From an uncultured Collinsella sp. (GTDB lineage: Bacteria; Actinomycetota; Coriobacteriia; Coriobacteriales; Coriobacteriaceae): a stretch of 33,312 nucleotides of DNA. Position numbers and translations under genes: made by a program. The notes under the pieces were generated by a model that was not told where the DNA came from, did not search any database, and saw only the letters and a program-made list of their open reading frames with translations. The stretch covers positions 1 to 33,312 of the forward strand of contig CAKUFT010000019.1 in NCBI GenBank assembly GCA_934650095.1. The letters run 5' to 3'. Below are positions 17,129 to 25,484 of the stretch, in pieces (positions within the stretch are counted from its first letter, which is position 1; each line of letters begins with the position of its first letter).

Positions 17129-18382
17129 CTAGTCCGCGAGCTTTTCTACTTGGTCGAGCATCTTGTCGAGCTTCGCCTTTGCCTCTGCCTTGACCTTCTC
17201 GGCCTCTTCGTGAGCCTTGGCCTTCTGGGCGGCCTTTTCCTCGGCCTCGGGATCGACGACGACCAGGTTGGACGCATCGTGCTCAACGAGCTTGAGCGCA
17301 TGCTCGGGGCAAACCTTGACGCAGGCGCCGCAGCCCAGGCAGTACGTCGACTCCAGTGCAAAGCGGCCGCTTCCCACCAGATCGCAGGCAAACGTAGGGC
17401 ACACGTTGACGCACTCGCCGCACGACGTGCACTTGTCAAAGTCGCACTCCGGCGTGCTCACCTGCATGTTCTGGGCAAGCTCGGGGTGATTCTGAAGCGT
17501 CGAGAGCACCAGCTGGCGGCCGTGCGTCAGCGTACGGCGACGCTTGGCCGTCGTGGTGCCGCACATGGTGTTGAGCGTACGTTCGAGCTGGGTAATCTGA
17601 TGGCGATGGGCCTTCAGCTTCTGCGTCACCGAGGCAAGTGCCGCCGTCGCCGGGTTGAGCTTGGTCACGGTCAGGCCCGTGGTACGGGCGATCTTTTCCA
17701 TGTACTCCTTGCGCTCATACTCACGGCGCTTATGGCACTTGAGGCTCTTGGGGTCGACCTCCAAGCCCATGCCCGTACCGGCCCACTCTTCGGCAGTGGC
17801 GATGGCCTCGCCCAGAATGTCCTCGCCACCGGTGTTGCGGCATTTGTCGCACACGCCCAGCGGCAGGTAGACGCTCACGTTGGGATAGTCGGCCAGCACC
17901 GAGAACCAAGTCTCGGCCGTAATATCGCCTACGCAGGCGACGACGACCTCGTTCTCGCGCGGCATGCGCTTCAACGCACGCGTGCAGGTAACATAGGCGG
18001 TCTCGTGGCTCGTGGCCGCCGAGACAATATCGTCGTAGAGGTTTTTGGGCGCCAGGCGCGGCGAGATAATCGCCTCGGTCGGGCAAGCGGCGGCGCACAG
18101 GCCGCACTTGCGGCAGGTATCGAGAATCTCGATAGCGTCTTCCTCGACCTCGATAGCGTTGACCGGGCACACGTCCATGCACGCGGTGCAGCCGCTCTTC
18201 TCGTTTTTGCAGGCTAGGCACGGAATGGTATTTCCGCGCGGACGCTCCTTATAATCGGCAGGATTCCACTGCGGCGCCGACGGATCGAGTGCGTCAGTCA
18301 CGCCGCCAAGCGGGTTTTTAAGAAAATCGAAACCCTTGCTGATCTCGATAATGTCATCAAACAGATCGTGTTCCTGCGCCAT
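17129..18382 (-). CDS. 4Fe-4S polyferredoxin with four cluster motifs and charged tail
   Basis: This 417-residue protein probably carries electrons between cytosolic redox enzymes; no partner gene is adjacent. Two clusters are N-terminal: Cys55/58/65/68/72 (CLACKNEKSGCTACMDVCP) and Cys90/93/96/100 (CRKCGLCAAACP). Two are C-terminal: Cys318/321/324/328 (CTSCGECVNVCP) and Cys348/351/354/358 (CLGCGACVKVCP). Between them is a roughly 210-residue domain with further cysteines (VTCTRALKR, VACVGDI, GVCDKCRNTGG) that I do not recognise but that recalls HdrA/MvhD-type or CooS-associated segments. Residues about 380-417 form an Ala/Lys/Glu coiled-coil tail. ATG 18382 has AGGGAGG upstream. The domain architecture is unusual. 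Confidence 0.85.
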   Translation of the reverse strand: MAQEHDLFDDIIEISKGFDFLKNPLGGVTDALDPSAPQWNPADYKERPRGNTIPCLACKNEKSGCTACMDVCPVNAIEVEEDAIEILDTCRKCGLCAAACPTEAIISPRLAPKNLYDDIVSAATSHETAYVTCTRALKRMPRENEVVVACVGDITAETWFSVLADYPNVSVYLPLGVCDKCRNTGGEDILGEAIATAEEWAGTGMGLEVDPKSLKCHKRREYERKEYMEKIARTTGLTVTKLNPATAALASVTQKLKAHRHQITQLERTLNTMCGTTTAKRRRTLTHGRQLVLSTLQNHPELAQNMQVSTPECDFDKCTSCGECVNVCPTFACDLVGSGRFALESTYCLGCGACVKVCPEHALKLVEHDASNLVVVDPEAEEKAAQKAKAHEEAEKVKAEAKAKLDKMLDQVEKLAD

Positions 18383-18577
18383 GCGCGGCCCCTCCCTGAG
18401 CAGTGCAAACAAGCAAGAAATAATGATACGCCATCGGCCCGTGCCTCGAGCAAATTACATGCAGAGCTTCTTTGGCGGAAACTGAGGGCAAAGACCGCTC
18501 AAATTGACATTGCACATCCCCCATCAATGACTCGAGTTTAATAATCGAGCAGAGCACTTTATCGTGCGTTGTTGAAC

Positions 18578-18613
18578 AAAAAACACCTGCGACTGTCAGC
18601 CTGTCGCAGGTGT
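18578..18613 (-). terminator. Rho-independent terminator of the allFG-arcC operon
   Basis: ACACCTGCGAC and GTCGCAGGTGT (18583-18593, 18603-18613) form a perfect 11-bp stem with a 9-base loop. Read leftward it is followed by TTTTTGTTC. It is the clearest terminator after arcC. Confidence 0.85.
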
Positions 18614-18676
18614 CCTGTCTATACAGACGCAGCCCGTGCCCCTCAGGACTGCGTAAGTACCAAAATAGTAAGAAAC

Positions 18677-18706
18677 CCGGCCCGCGACGACATCGTCGTG
18701 GGCCGG
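18677..18706 (-). terminator. First hairpin after arcC
   Basis: A GC-rich near-perfect inverted repeat (18677-18690 with 18693-18706, one mismatch) begins 10 bases past the arcC stop. Read leftward it is followed by GTTTCTTACTATTTT. It works with the stronger terminator about 65 bases further on. Confidence 0.6.
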
Positions 18707-18716
18707 AACCGAGTCT

Positions 18717-19676
18717 CTATACCGTGATGCGGGTACCGGAGAGGCCGGCCATGGTCTCGGCGGCCTTGTCCAGAGCGCCGATGATGCAGGTGCGGCCCTT
18801 GCGGGAACGGGCGAACTTGATGGCGGCGCGGACCTTGGGCTCCATGGAACCCTTGCCGAACTGGCCCTCGTCGGCCAGGCGCTCGGCCTCGTCGGCGGTG
18901 AGGTCCTCGAGCTCCTCCTGGTTGGGCTTGCCGAAGTTGATGGCGACGTGCTCGACGGCGGTCAGCAGGAACAGGACGTCGGCGTCGCAGTCCTCGGCCA
19001 GCAGCTCGCCGCCCAGGTCCTTGTCGATGACGGCGGGAACGCCCTTGTAGCAACCCTTGTTCTCGTAGTCGCGGACGACGGGGATGCCGCCGCCGCCGCA
19101 GGCGATGACGATGAACTCGTTGTCGAGCAGGTTGAGGATGGAGTCGGCCTCGACGATCTTCTTGGGATCGGGGGAGGCGACGACGCGACGCCAGCCGCGG
19201 CCGGAATCCTCGACGAAGACCTTGGAGGGATCCTCGGCCATGAACTCCTTGGCCTGCTCCTCGGTGTAGAAGGGGCCGATGGGCTTGGTCGGGTTCTTGA
19301 ACGCGGGGTCGTCGGGATCGCACTCGATCTGGGTGACGACGGTGGCGGCGTGCCAACGCTTATAGCGCTTGTGCATCTCGCGGCCGATGCCCTGCTGCAG
19401 GTGATAACCAATGTAGCCCTGGGACATGGCGCCGCACTCGGGCAGCGGCATCTCGGGGGTGCCGATGGCGTCGTGGGCGGCGGCGAAGGCGTTCTGGATC
19501 ATGCCGACCTGCGGGCCGTTGCCGTGGGTGATGATGATCTCGTTGCCCTGCTCGATAAGGCCGAGGAGGGCGTGGGCGGTGTTGCTCACGGCCTCGATCT
19601 GCTCAACGGGGTTGTTGCCGAGGGCGTTGCCGCCGAGGGCGACGACAATACGATTGGGCTTGCCGATCTTTTTCAT
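18717..19676 (-). CDS. arcC: Carbamate kinase
   Basis: This 319-residue protein transfers phosphate from carbamoyl phosphate to ADP, giving ATP and carbamate (then NH3 and CO2). It is an amino-acid-kinase fold: VVALGGNALG (residues 11-20) binds phosphate, HGNGPQVG (51-58) follows, and AVIDKDLGGELLAEDCDADVLFLLTAVEHV is the typical ATP-site region. MKKIGKPNRIVVALGGNAL is a normal start, with GGAAA upstream of ATG 19676. It is the last gene of the operon that begins with the AllFG fusion. Its role therefore matches E. coli AllK (YbcF), which makes ATP from oxalurate-derived carbamoyl phosphate. No arginine deiminase or ornithine carbamoyltransferase gene is nearby. Confidence 0.95.
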   Translation of the reverse strand: MKKIGKPNRIVVALGGNALGNNPVEQIEAVSNTAHALLGLIEQGNEIIITHGNGPQVGMIQNAFAAAHDAIGTPEMPLPECGAMSQGYIGYHLQQGIGREMHKRYKRWHAATVVTQIECDPDDPAFKNPTKPIGPFYTEEQAKEFMAEDPSKVFVEDSGRGWRRVVASPDPKKIVEADSILNLLDNEFIVIACGGGGIPVVRDYENKGCYKGVPAVIDKDLGGELLAEDCDADVLFLLTAVEHVAINFGKPNQEELEDLTADEAERLADEGQFGKGSMEPKVRAAIKFARSRKGRTCIIGALDKAAETMAGLSGTRITV

Positions 19677-19710
19677 AACATTTCCTTTCTAGTCGTTTAG
19701 CCGATCAGAA

Positions 19711-20679
19711 TCATGGGTTCACGCAGTTAATTCGATCTCCGTCGAGGTAATGTCGCAGATTATCAGTGACGATATCGATCATGCGAACGCGCGTCTCATA
19801 AGGACACCAGGCGATATGTGGCGTCAGATAACAGTTCTCAACATTTTCCAGAACCGTATGTCCACCCGTCCATTCGGTGTAGGATGCGTCGGCTCCAAAA
19901 CCGCGCATCTTACCGCTCTCGAGCGCCTCCTTGACGTCCTCCTCGACCACGTGGCCCGGACGAGCGATGTTGATGACAATCACGCCGTCCTTCATCTTGG
20001 CGATGTTCTCGCGGCAAATGATGTTGCGGCTCTGATCGTTCAAGGGAGCGGCGACGAGGATTACGTCGGAGTTGGCAAACACATCTTCAAAATCGGTGGT
20101 GGTGCGAACCATATCGTTTTCGAGCTCCGGATGAGGATGGCGGCTCTGACCGATAACCTTCATGCCAAAAGCATTTGCCATCTTTCCGGCAGCCTGACCA
20201 ATTGACCCGTATCCGATGATGCCCATGGTCTTATCGAGCAGTTCGATATGGTCTTTGAGCCAGAAGCACCAGTCGGGGCTTTCGACCCACTTGCCTTCGT
20301 TCACCGCAGCAGAATGCATACCCACCATATTGGTGATCTCGAGCAGCAGCGCCATGGCCATCTGCGCCACCGCCATGGTGGAATAGCCAGGTACGTTACA
20401 TACCGAGATACCATGCTCACGGGCGGCATCGATATCAATCACGTTGAATCCAGTCGATAGCAAACCGATGTACTCGAGATTCGGACATTTCTCAAAGACT
20501 TCTCGTCCGATATCGACCTTGCTCGAAATAACGATGTTCGCATCCCCAATTCGCTCAGCTATAAGCTCAGGTGGCGTCCGATCATAAATGGTCAGCTCCC
20601 CCATCTGCGCGATAGGGTCCCAAGATATGTCATTGGGAACAGTGGCGTATGCGTCGAGAATGACAATTTTTTTACTCAT
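19711..20679 (-). CDS. D-2-hydroxyacid dehydrogenase, hydroxypyruvate/glyoxylate reductase type
   Basis: This 322-residue protein reduces a 2-ketoacid with NAD(P)H, or does the reverse. The Rossmann loop is GYGSIG (156-161). The catalytic set is Arg240 (INIARPG), Glu269 (YTEWT) and His288 (LTPHIAW). HIAWCPYETR follows the HprA/glycerate dehydrogenase pattern (HIAW..xEAR) rather than the lactate type. I chose ATG 20679 because MSKKIVILDA is a normal start and AAGAGG lies upstream; the frame is open to 20715. It sits between allD and arcC, so it probably works in the same pathway, for instance reducing glyoxylate or hydroxypyruvate to recycle the NADH made by AllD. Substrate and direction are inferences. 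Confidence 0.88.
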   Translation of the reverse strand: MSKKIVILDAYATVPNDISWDPIAQMGELTIYDRTPPELIAERIGDANIVISSKVDIGREVFEKCPNLEYIGLLSTGFNVIDIDAAREHGISVCNVPGYSTMAVAQMAMALLLEITNMVGMHSAAVNEGKWVESPDWCFWLKDHIELLDKTMGIIGYGSIGQAAGKMANAFGMKVIGQSRHPHPELENDMVRTTTDFEDVFANSDVILVAAPLNDQSRNIICRENIAKMKDGVIVINIARPGHVVEEDVKEALESGKMRGFGADASYTEWTGGHTVLENVENCYLTPHIAWCPYETRVRMIDIVTDNLRHYLDGDRINCVNP

Positions 20680-20715
20680 GTCACGCCTCTTTTTCAACGT
20701 CTGGACTGAGACCAA

Positions 20716-20743
20716 ATGCGGCGGGTTCTCAGACCCGCCGCAT
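20716..20743 (-). promoter_or_regulatory. Intra-operon GC hairpin between allD and the dehydrogenase
   Basis: ATGCGGCGGGT (20716-20726) and ACCCGCCGCAT (20733-20743) form a perfect 11-bp stem with a 6-base loop. It starts 11 bases past the allD stop. No T-run follows, so it may stabilise the upstream mRNA or cause partial termination. Confidence 0.6.
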
Positions 20744-20753
20744 CCCTCGTTCG

Positions 20754-21806
20754 CTATTCCGCGAAGCGATTCTTGTGGTCCCAGCTATTGATGTAGAGCT
20801 TGTCAGACACCAGGTAATCGTAGATATCGTCAACGATCTCGATGCCGCCGGCCTCGGCGGTTGCCTTGATGCGCAGCTGTGCGCGCTCACCCGGATAGTA
20901 GACCTTGTCAAAACCGACACCGGGCTTGACCGCACCGAGTTCGTCCAGTACCTCGGACATGTGCTCGCGGAAGTTCTTGTCACCACAGAAGAACTCGGGA
21001 TTAATGGCAACGTTGAGATGTCCAAGGCGACGGCCCTCGGAAAGATCGTGGTACATGGAGGACACGTTCTTTCCTGCAGGAACGCCCATAAGCACGCCTG
21101 AAAGGATATCGACCATCATCATGAGGCCGTAACCCTTGGGGCCGGCAATGGCAACAAGTGCGTTAACCAGATGCGGATCGGTAACGGGACGTCCGTCCTC
21201 GTCGACAGCCCAACCCTCGGGAATGGAGCGGCCGGCGCTCTTGGCGTCGAGGATCTTGCCCCATGCCTGAACCGTCGTAGCCATATCGAACTCGACGATG
21301 CGATCGTCTGCCGTGGGGGCAGCAAGAGCAATGGGATTCGTGCCATAGAAGGGCTCAGCGCCGCCATACGGGATGACCATAGGGTCGGACTGCGTGCAGC
21401 ACAGGCCAATCATGCCCGCCTTGGCAGCCATCTCGGTGTAATAGCCGATAGCGCCGGTATGCGAAACGTTGGCAACGCCCACAAAGCCAATGCCGTTTTC
21501 CTTTGCGAGCTCAATAGCCTTCTCCATGCCCTGGATAGCAAAGGGATAACCGCAGCCGTTATCGGCATCGAGGATACCCGTGCAGGGGCCCGTCTGCTCC
21601 CAAGTCCACTTCGGGTCAATCGTCATGCCGCCCTTGGAAATGCGCTCGGTATAGTACTCGACACGCACCTCGCCATGGCTATGGAGACCACGCTCGGAGG
21701 ACCAAGCGAGGACCTCGGCCTGGGCGTCGGCATGGTCTTCATGCATGCCTGCCGCCATAAACTTCTTCTTCATCAGATCTTTGAGTTCTTCACGTGATAC
21801 GAGCAT
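20754..21806 (-). CDS. allD: Ureidoglycolate dehydrogenase (NAD+)
   Basis: This 350-residue member of the malate/L-lactate dehydrogenase-2 family oxidises (S)-ureidoglycolate to oxalurate with NAD+. Long stretches match E. coli AllD (349 residues) as I remember it: RVEYYTERISKGG, QSDPMVIPYGGAE, FDMATTVQAWGKILDAKS and GPKGYGLMMMVDILSGVL. Also shared is the ending IEIVDDIYDYL-SD-LY. His44 and Arg48 (HSHGEVRVE) and His116 (VSHTGAIGYY) fall at the same positions as in that enzyme. ATG 21806 has TAGGAGG upstream. It is in the operon with the oxalurate-splitting AllFG/AllH and carbamate kinase, which supports AllD over a malate or lactate dehydrogenase. Confidence 0.93.
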   Translation of the reverse strand: MLVSREELKDLMKKKFMAAGMHEDHADAQAEVLAWSSERGLHSHGEVRVEYYTERISKGGMTIDPKWTWEQTGPCTGILDADNGCGYPFAIQGMEKAIELAKENGIGFVGVANVSHTGAIGYYTEMAAKAGMIGLCCTQSDPMVIPYGGAEPFYGTNPIALAAPTADDRIVEFDMATTVQAWGKILDAKSAGRSIPEGWAVDEDGRPVTDPHLVNALVAIAGPKGYGLMMMVDILSGVLMGVPAGKNVSSMYHDLSEGRRLGHLNVAINPEFFCGDKNFREHMSEVLDELGAVKPGVGFDKVYYPGERAQLRIKATAEAGGIEIVDDIYDYLVSDKLYINSWDHKNRFAE

Positions 21807-21863
21807 GGGTAAAACCTCCTAAGGAAAATGATTAGTAGAGATTGGTAGAAACGAATACGAACT

Positions 21864-23141
21864 TTATGCAGCCTGCTTAACGCCATCGAAGATCTCGCGA
21901 TCGATACCGTCTTCTTCCCTTGCTGCGACGAGCAAGGCGCAGAACACATCGGAGTTGACGTTGAGCGTGGTGCGGATAGCAGCGACGATGTACTCGAGGC
22001 CACCGAGGATGGCAACGGCTTGCAGAGGCAAACCAAGTGCCGGGATGAGCATTGTGAGCGAGATAAGGGTCGCACCCGGAGCGACAGCGTTGGCGAGCGA
22101 AAGCAACCAAGAGATAACGCAAACCATAATCAGCGCACTGCCCACAAACTCCATGTCATACATCTGAGAGACGAAAACCGCCGTAACCGCCATATGCAAC
22201 GCCGAGCCATTGGAGTTCAGAGGAACGCCTAGAGGGAGAACGAGGTCGGCGATATCGCGACGCAAGCCAATCTTGTTCTTGGCGTCTTCCATCTCCATGG
22301 GCAGCGTCACTGCCGAAGAGATGGTTGCGGCTGCCATAACAGACATCGGGACCATCTTTTTCATCAAGGTCACGATGTTGAGTTTGCAGCGCACGCTCAC
22401 GACGACGAACCAGGCAATCGTGAACACAAGCGTTGCTCCCGCAAGTACCAGAATGTACTTACCAATTGCAAGGAGAACGTCGAATCCAAGGGCGCCCACC
22501 GAAGAGGAGACGTAAGCGAAGATTCCAATCGGCGCGATATTCATGACGACCTTGATGATCTGAAGCAAAATCTCGTTGAGATTCCGCACCCAATCGTAAA
22601 CCGGGCAGGTGCCGTCTCCGTTTTCGCGAACAAGAATGATCGCGATACCAAAGAAGATGGAGAAGACGATGCAGGGGACCATGGATCCGGAACCGATAGC
22701 GCCGATGATATTGGATGGGAAGAAATCTGTAATGGTCTGCGTGATGCTCACCGAAGTCGCTTCGAGATCAGTTGTCGCAGACTGCACGAGCGTTGTCTGC
22801 GAAAGGCCGGCACCGGGCTTGAAAACCACCGTGCACAGAATGCCAAAAGCCGACGCTAACAAAGACGAAACCAGGAAGGCGACTGTTGCTCGCGAGCCGA
22901 TACCCGCAAGCTCTTTCTTTGTCAAAGAACCGATAGCACCGATGATCTCGCACATCACGAAGGGCACGATGCCCATCTGGATTAGCCGGAAGAAGATGTT
23001 GCCGATAAACTGAATGCTTTGCATGGTGGGTCCGACAACAAGGCCCGTGACCACGCCGGCGACCATAGCAACAACCATGGCGGCCGTAGGGTTGTACTTG
23101 AATCGTTTTGACTCAGTCGAAAGATGACCCGTCATTTTCAT
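21864..23141 (-). CDS. Dicarboxylate/amino acid:cation symporter (DAACS), copy 2
   Basis: This 425-residue membrane protein has the eight-helix glutamate-transporter (GltP/DctA) fold. It shows the first re-entrant loop with the serine-rich ATISSAVTLPMEMEDAKN, the PLGVPLNSNGSALHM helix in place of the usual NMDGTA, and the second loop APGATLISLTMLIPALGLP. It should import a small carboxylate with Na+ or H+. I chose ATG 23141 (AAGGGA upstream); the frame is open to 23291 but upstream residues are not family-like. It is a paralogue of the next gene, clearly related along the whole length. From context the cargo may be ureidoglycolate, oxalurate or allantoate. The NMDGT motif is altered the same way in both copies, hinting at an unusual substrate. 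Confidence 0.88.
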   Translation of the reverse strand: MKMTGHLSTESKRFKYNPTAAMVVAMVAGVVTGLVVGPTMQSIQFIGNIFFRLIQMGIVPFVMCEIIGAIGSLTKKELAGIGSRATVAFLVSSLLASAFGILCTVVFKPGAGLSQTTLVQSATTDLEATSVSITQTITDFFPSNIIGAIGSGSMVPCIVFSIFFGIAIILVRENGDGTCPVYDWVRNLNEILLQIIKVVMNIAPIGIFAYVSSSVGALGFDVLLAIGKYILVLAGATLVFTIAWFVVVSVRCKLNIVTLMKKMVPMSVMAAATISSAVTLPMEMEDAKNKIGLRRDIADLVLPLGVPLNSNGSALHMAVTAVFVSQMYDMEFVGSALIMVCVISWLLSLANAVAPGATLISLTMLIPALGLPLQAVAILGGLEYIVAAIRTTLNVNSDVFCALLVAAREEDGIDREIFDGVKQAA

Positions 23142-23257
23142 CACTGTCCCTTGGGGGAACCGCTCTCCCCCACATTGCTGGGATACACTAGCCTCTCGAA
23201 ATTGAGAGCGCCGCGTTGACCTCCGCGGCAGGGGCCTTTTAGGTCCGAGTGGGGACC

Positions 23258-23278
23258 GGGGCACCGTGAAGGTGCCCC
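23258..23278 (-). promoter_or_regulatory. Intra-operon hairpin between the two symporter genes
   Basis: GGGGCACC and GGTGCCCC form an 8-bp stem around a 5-base loop, 13 bases past the stop of symporter copy 1. No T-run follows leftward. The 149-base gap here is the largest in the operon. Confidence 0.5.
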
Positions 23279-23290
23279 AAGGAAAAAGCA

Positions 23291-24541
23291 CTAGTCGGTG
23301 GTATCGAAAATCTCGTGATCGATGCCATCGGGGCCGGCAACCAGCATGGCTGCGAAGACGTCGCCGTCAACGTTAAGCGGGGTGCGGGAAGCGCCGGTGG
23401 GATACTCGAGGCCGCCAAAGATGCCGATAGCCGCCATAGGTAGGTTGAGAGCGGGGACCATCATGGTGAGGGAAACCAGCGAGGCGCCCGGGGTAGCTGC
23501 GTTCACGAACGCGATCATGGTGCAGATAACCCAAACGGTCAGAAGCTCATTGGGGCCAAAGTGAACGCCATACATCTGAGCGATGCATAGGGCGTCAACC
23601 GCCATGTGGATGGCGACGCCGTTGGAGTTCAGGGGAACGCCGAGGGGCAGAAGCACGTCAACGATGTCCTCGCGGACGCCGATACGGTTCTTAGCATCTT
23701 CCATAGCGGTGGGAAGCGTAATGGCAGAAGAGATGGTGGTGAATGCCGTCACGGTCATACGCAGCATCTTCTTCATGAGCTTGAACGGGCTCACGCGACA
23801 ATAAATCGGAACGACGATGAAGTAAAGCGTGAACATGATGCCCATGCCGAGGAGCATGACGAGGAAGTACTTACCCAGGGGCAGCAGAATGTCCATGCCA
23901 AGCGTACCGATCATAGCGGACACGTAGCAGAAGATGCCGACGGGCGCGACCTTCATGACGGCACGGATGATGTTGAGCAGCAGGTCGGAAACCTCGCAGC
24001 ACAGGTCATATGCCAGGCACTCGCCATCATGGGAATGACGCCAGAAGCTGATGACCAAACCAAAGGCCACGGCGAAGATGATGATCTGAATCATGGAGCC
24101 GTTGGAGAGCGAGGCGACGATGTTGTTGCCAAAGAAGCTCGTGATGGTGTCCTGAATGGACATCATCGCGGTTGCCTCACCCTCAAAGCTGGCGTTGGCA
24201 ACGATCGAGGAGTTCTCAAGGCCGGAACCCGGCTGCAGGGTGACACCAAGGCCAACGCCGATTGCGGCAGCGAGACCGGTCGTGACGATAAAGACGATGA
24301 TGCCCTTAAGACCAATGCCAGAAAGCGTCTGCGGCGTTAGACCACCGACGGACTTGACGATCGTGCAGAGGATGAAGATGGGAATCGTCATCTGAATCAG
24401 GCGGAAGAAGATATCACCGATAAACTGGACATTCTTCATCGGCTCTCCGACAACAAGACCCACGACAACGGCGGCGATCATGGAGATCAACAGCCAAACC
24501 GTGATGTCAATGCCCTTCTTTTTCTTTGCTTCAGCTGCCAT
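23291..24541 (-). CDS. Dicarboxylate/amino acid:cation symporter (DAACS), copy 1
   Basis: This 416-residue paralogue of the downstream symporter has the same landmarks: IGDIFFRLIQMTIPIF, TTISSAITLPTAMEDAKNR, PLGVPLNSNGVAIHM and ATPGASLVSLTMMVPALNLP. It also has a similar C-terminal GGLEYPTGASRTPLNVDGDVF segment. It has about eight membrane helices and a Lys-rich cytosolic N-terminus. ATG 24541 has GGAAAGGAAA upstream. It begins 40 bases upstream (genome coordinate) of the AllH stop and is co-transcribed with it. Two diverged copies in one operon suggest different cargo, such as uptake of a ureido acid and release of oxamate, or two uptake affinities. Confidence 0.88.
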   Translation of the reverse strand: MAAEAKKKKGIDITVWLLISMIAAVVVGLVVGEPMKNVQFIGDIFFRLIQMTIPIFILCTIVKSVGGLTPQTLSGIGLKGIIVFIVTTGLAAAIGVGLGVTLQPGSGLENSSIVANASFEGEATAMMSIQDTITSFFGNNIVASLSNGSMIQIIIFAVAFGLVISFWRHSHDGECLAYDLCCEVSDLLLNIIRAVMKVAPVGIFCYVSAMIGTLGMDILLPLGKYFLVMLLGMGIMFTLYFIVVPIYCRVSPFKLMKKMLRMTVTAFTTISSAITLPTAMEDAKNRIGVREDIVDVLLPLGVPLNSNGVAIHMAVDALCIAQMYGVHFGPNELLTVWVICTMIAFVNAATPGASLVSLTMMVPALNLPMAAIGIFGGLEYPTGASRTPLNVDGDVFAAMLVAGPDGIDHEIFDTTD

Positions 24542-24581
24542 GTCAGTTTCCTTTCCGTAATGGATCAGCTTTTATTTCGTG

Positions 24582-25475
24582 TTAGAACAGACAGCAAAAC
24601 GCTGCCGCGAAACCTAAGAGACTATCGGCCCCCGACGTATGCCCGACGTTCAGCACCGTCTCGATAAGCGCTGGCAGGTCATCCAACCCGCCAGACCGAA
24701 TCGCATCGAGCAAATCAAGGTAATCTGCGTTCGCATATCCCTGGCTCATAGCCTCGAGGTACGCCTCGCTTACTCGAGTGGTCTTGTCGGGAACTACATC
24801 GCGAACAGTACGCATGTAAAGATTCCAAGCATCCGGATACTTTGCCGAATAAAGGAATCTCAGGCCGGTGCCGTAACCGCACAGGACGTCGTCGCCCGAA
24901 GGGGTAAGCCCCAGCCCTCTGCCAACTAGGTAGTCGACCGCGCCGGTCATGGCGCGTCGAGCGGCACCTGCTCGCGTCGACGACGCCGCCTGCGTATCCC
25001 CCGCTGCCACGAGTGAACAGATCGCCGAATAACGTGCAAGCTCAGAGAGCGCACGGCGCGACCTCGGTTCGTCGGGAAGGCCGCAACGCGCAGGAAGGTC
25101 AAACGGTTCGAGCACGTGCAAGAGGGGGAAATCGATACCCACAGGTTCACCCGGAGCAAACGCGGGCACACTACATGCGCGAATGGGGGCGGCGTAGATA
25201 TCAATCTCCCCTATTCCATAGCGTCCGTAGACGTTGACCACACCACCGTGGAGCACGGCGCGGTCGCCGGGCTCCACCGATGTACGAAGTCCTTCCATCT
25301 CATCGGAGGCAATCGAAAGTCCCAGGCACGAAAGCGGCACATCATCGGATCCGACATGAAGCAAAAAGCCGTCCATGTCGATATTGAGACTCGTCGCAAA
25401 CGTGCTGTGCACGCTGCCCATCCGGCACCCTTCCAGACGCTTCAAGGCATAATCGCTCACTAGAGATGGAACCAT
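24582..25475 (-). CDS. allH: Oxamate carbamoyltransferase subunit AllH (DUF2877)
   Basis: This 297-residue DUF2877 protein corresponds to E. coli AllH (YlbF), one of three polypeptides of the oxalurate-splitting oxamate carbamoyltransferase. The family motifs are GRGLGLTPSGDDVLCG (185-200), TTRVSEAYLEAMSQGY (232-247) and VGHTSGADSLLG (277-288). Its start (ATG 25475) is 9 bases after the stop of the AllFG fusion with a GGCGG-type site, so the two are probably translationally coupled and made in fixed ratio. No membrane segment or signal is seen; the complex should be cytosolic. Confidence 0.9.
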   Translation of the reverse strand: MVPSLVSDYALKRLEGCRMGSVHSTFATSLNIDMDGFLLHVGSDDVPLSCLGLSIASDEMEGLRTSVEPGDRAVLHGGVVNVYGRYGIGEIDIYAAPIRACSVPAFAPGEPVGIDFPLLHVLEPFDLPARCGLPDEPRSRRALSELARYSAICSLVAAGDTQAASSTRAGAARRAMTGAVDYLVGRGLGLTPSGDDVLCGYGTGLRFLYSAKYPDAWNLYMRTVRDVVPDKTTRVSEAYLEAMSQGYANADYLDLLDAIRSGGLDDLPALIETVLNVGHTSGADSLLGFAAAFCCLF

Positions 25476-25484
25476 GGGAACCGC

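Larger units (their letters stand above)
18383..18716. other. 334-base region between the polyferredoxin gene and arcC
   Basis: It holds the polyferredoxin promoter region and, near arcC, two hairpins that end the large leftward operon. No gene was recognised. Confidence 0.5.

Noticed and set aside
18717..19676. Carbamate kinase as part of an arginine deiminase pathway
   Set aside because: No arcA or arcB lies nearby, and the gene ends the allFG operon, where carbamoyl phosphate comes from oxalurate.
20754..21806. Malate or L-lactate dehydrogenase as the product of this gene
   Set aside because: The close AllD-like stretches and the allFG/allH/carbamate kinase context fit ureidoglycolate dehydrogenase better.
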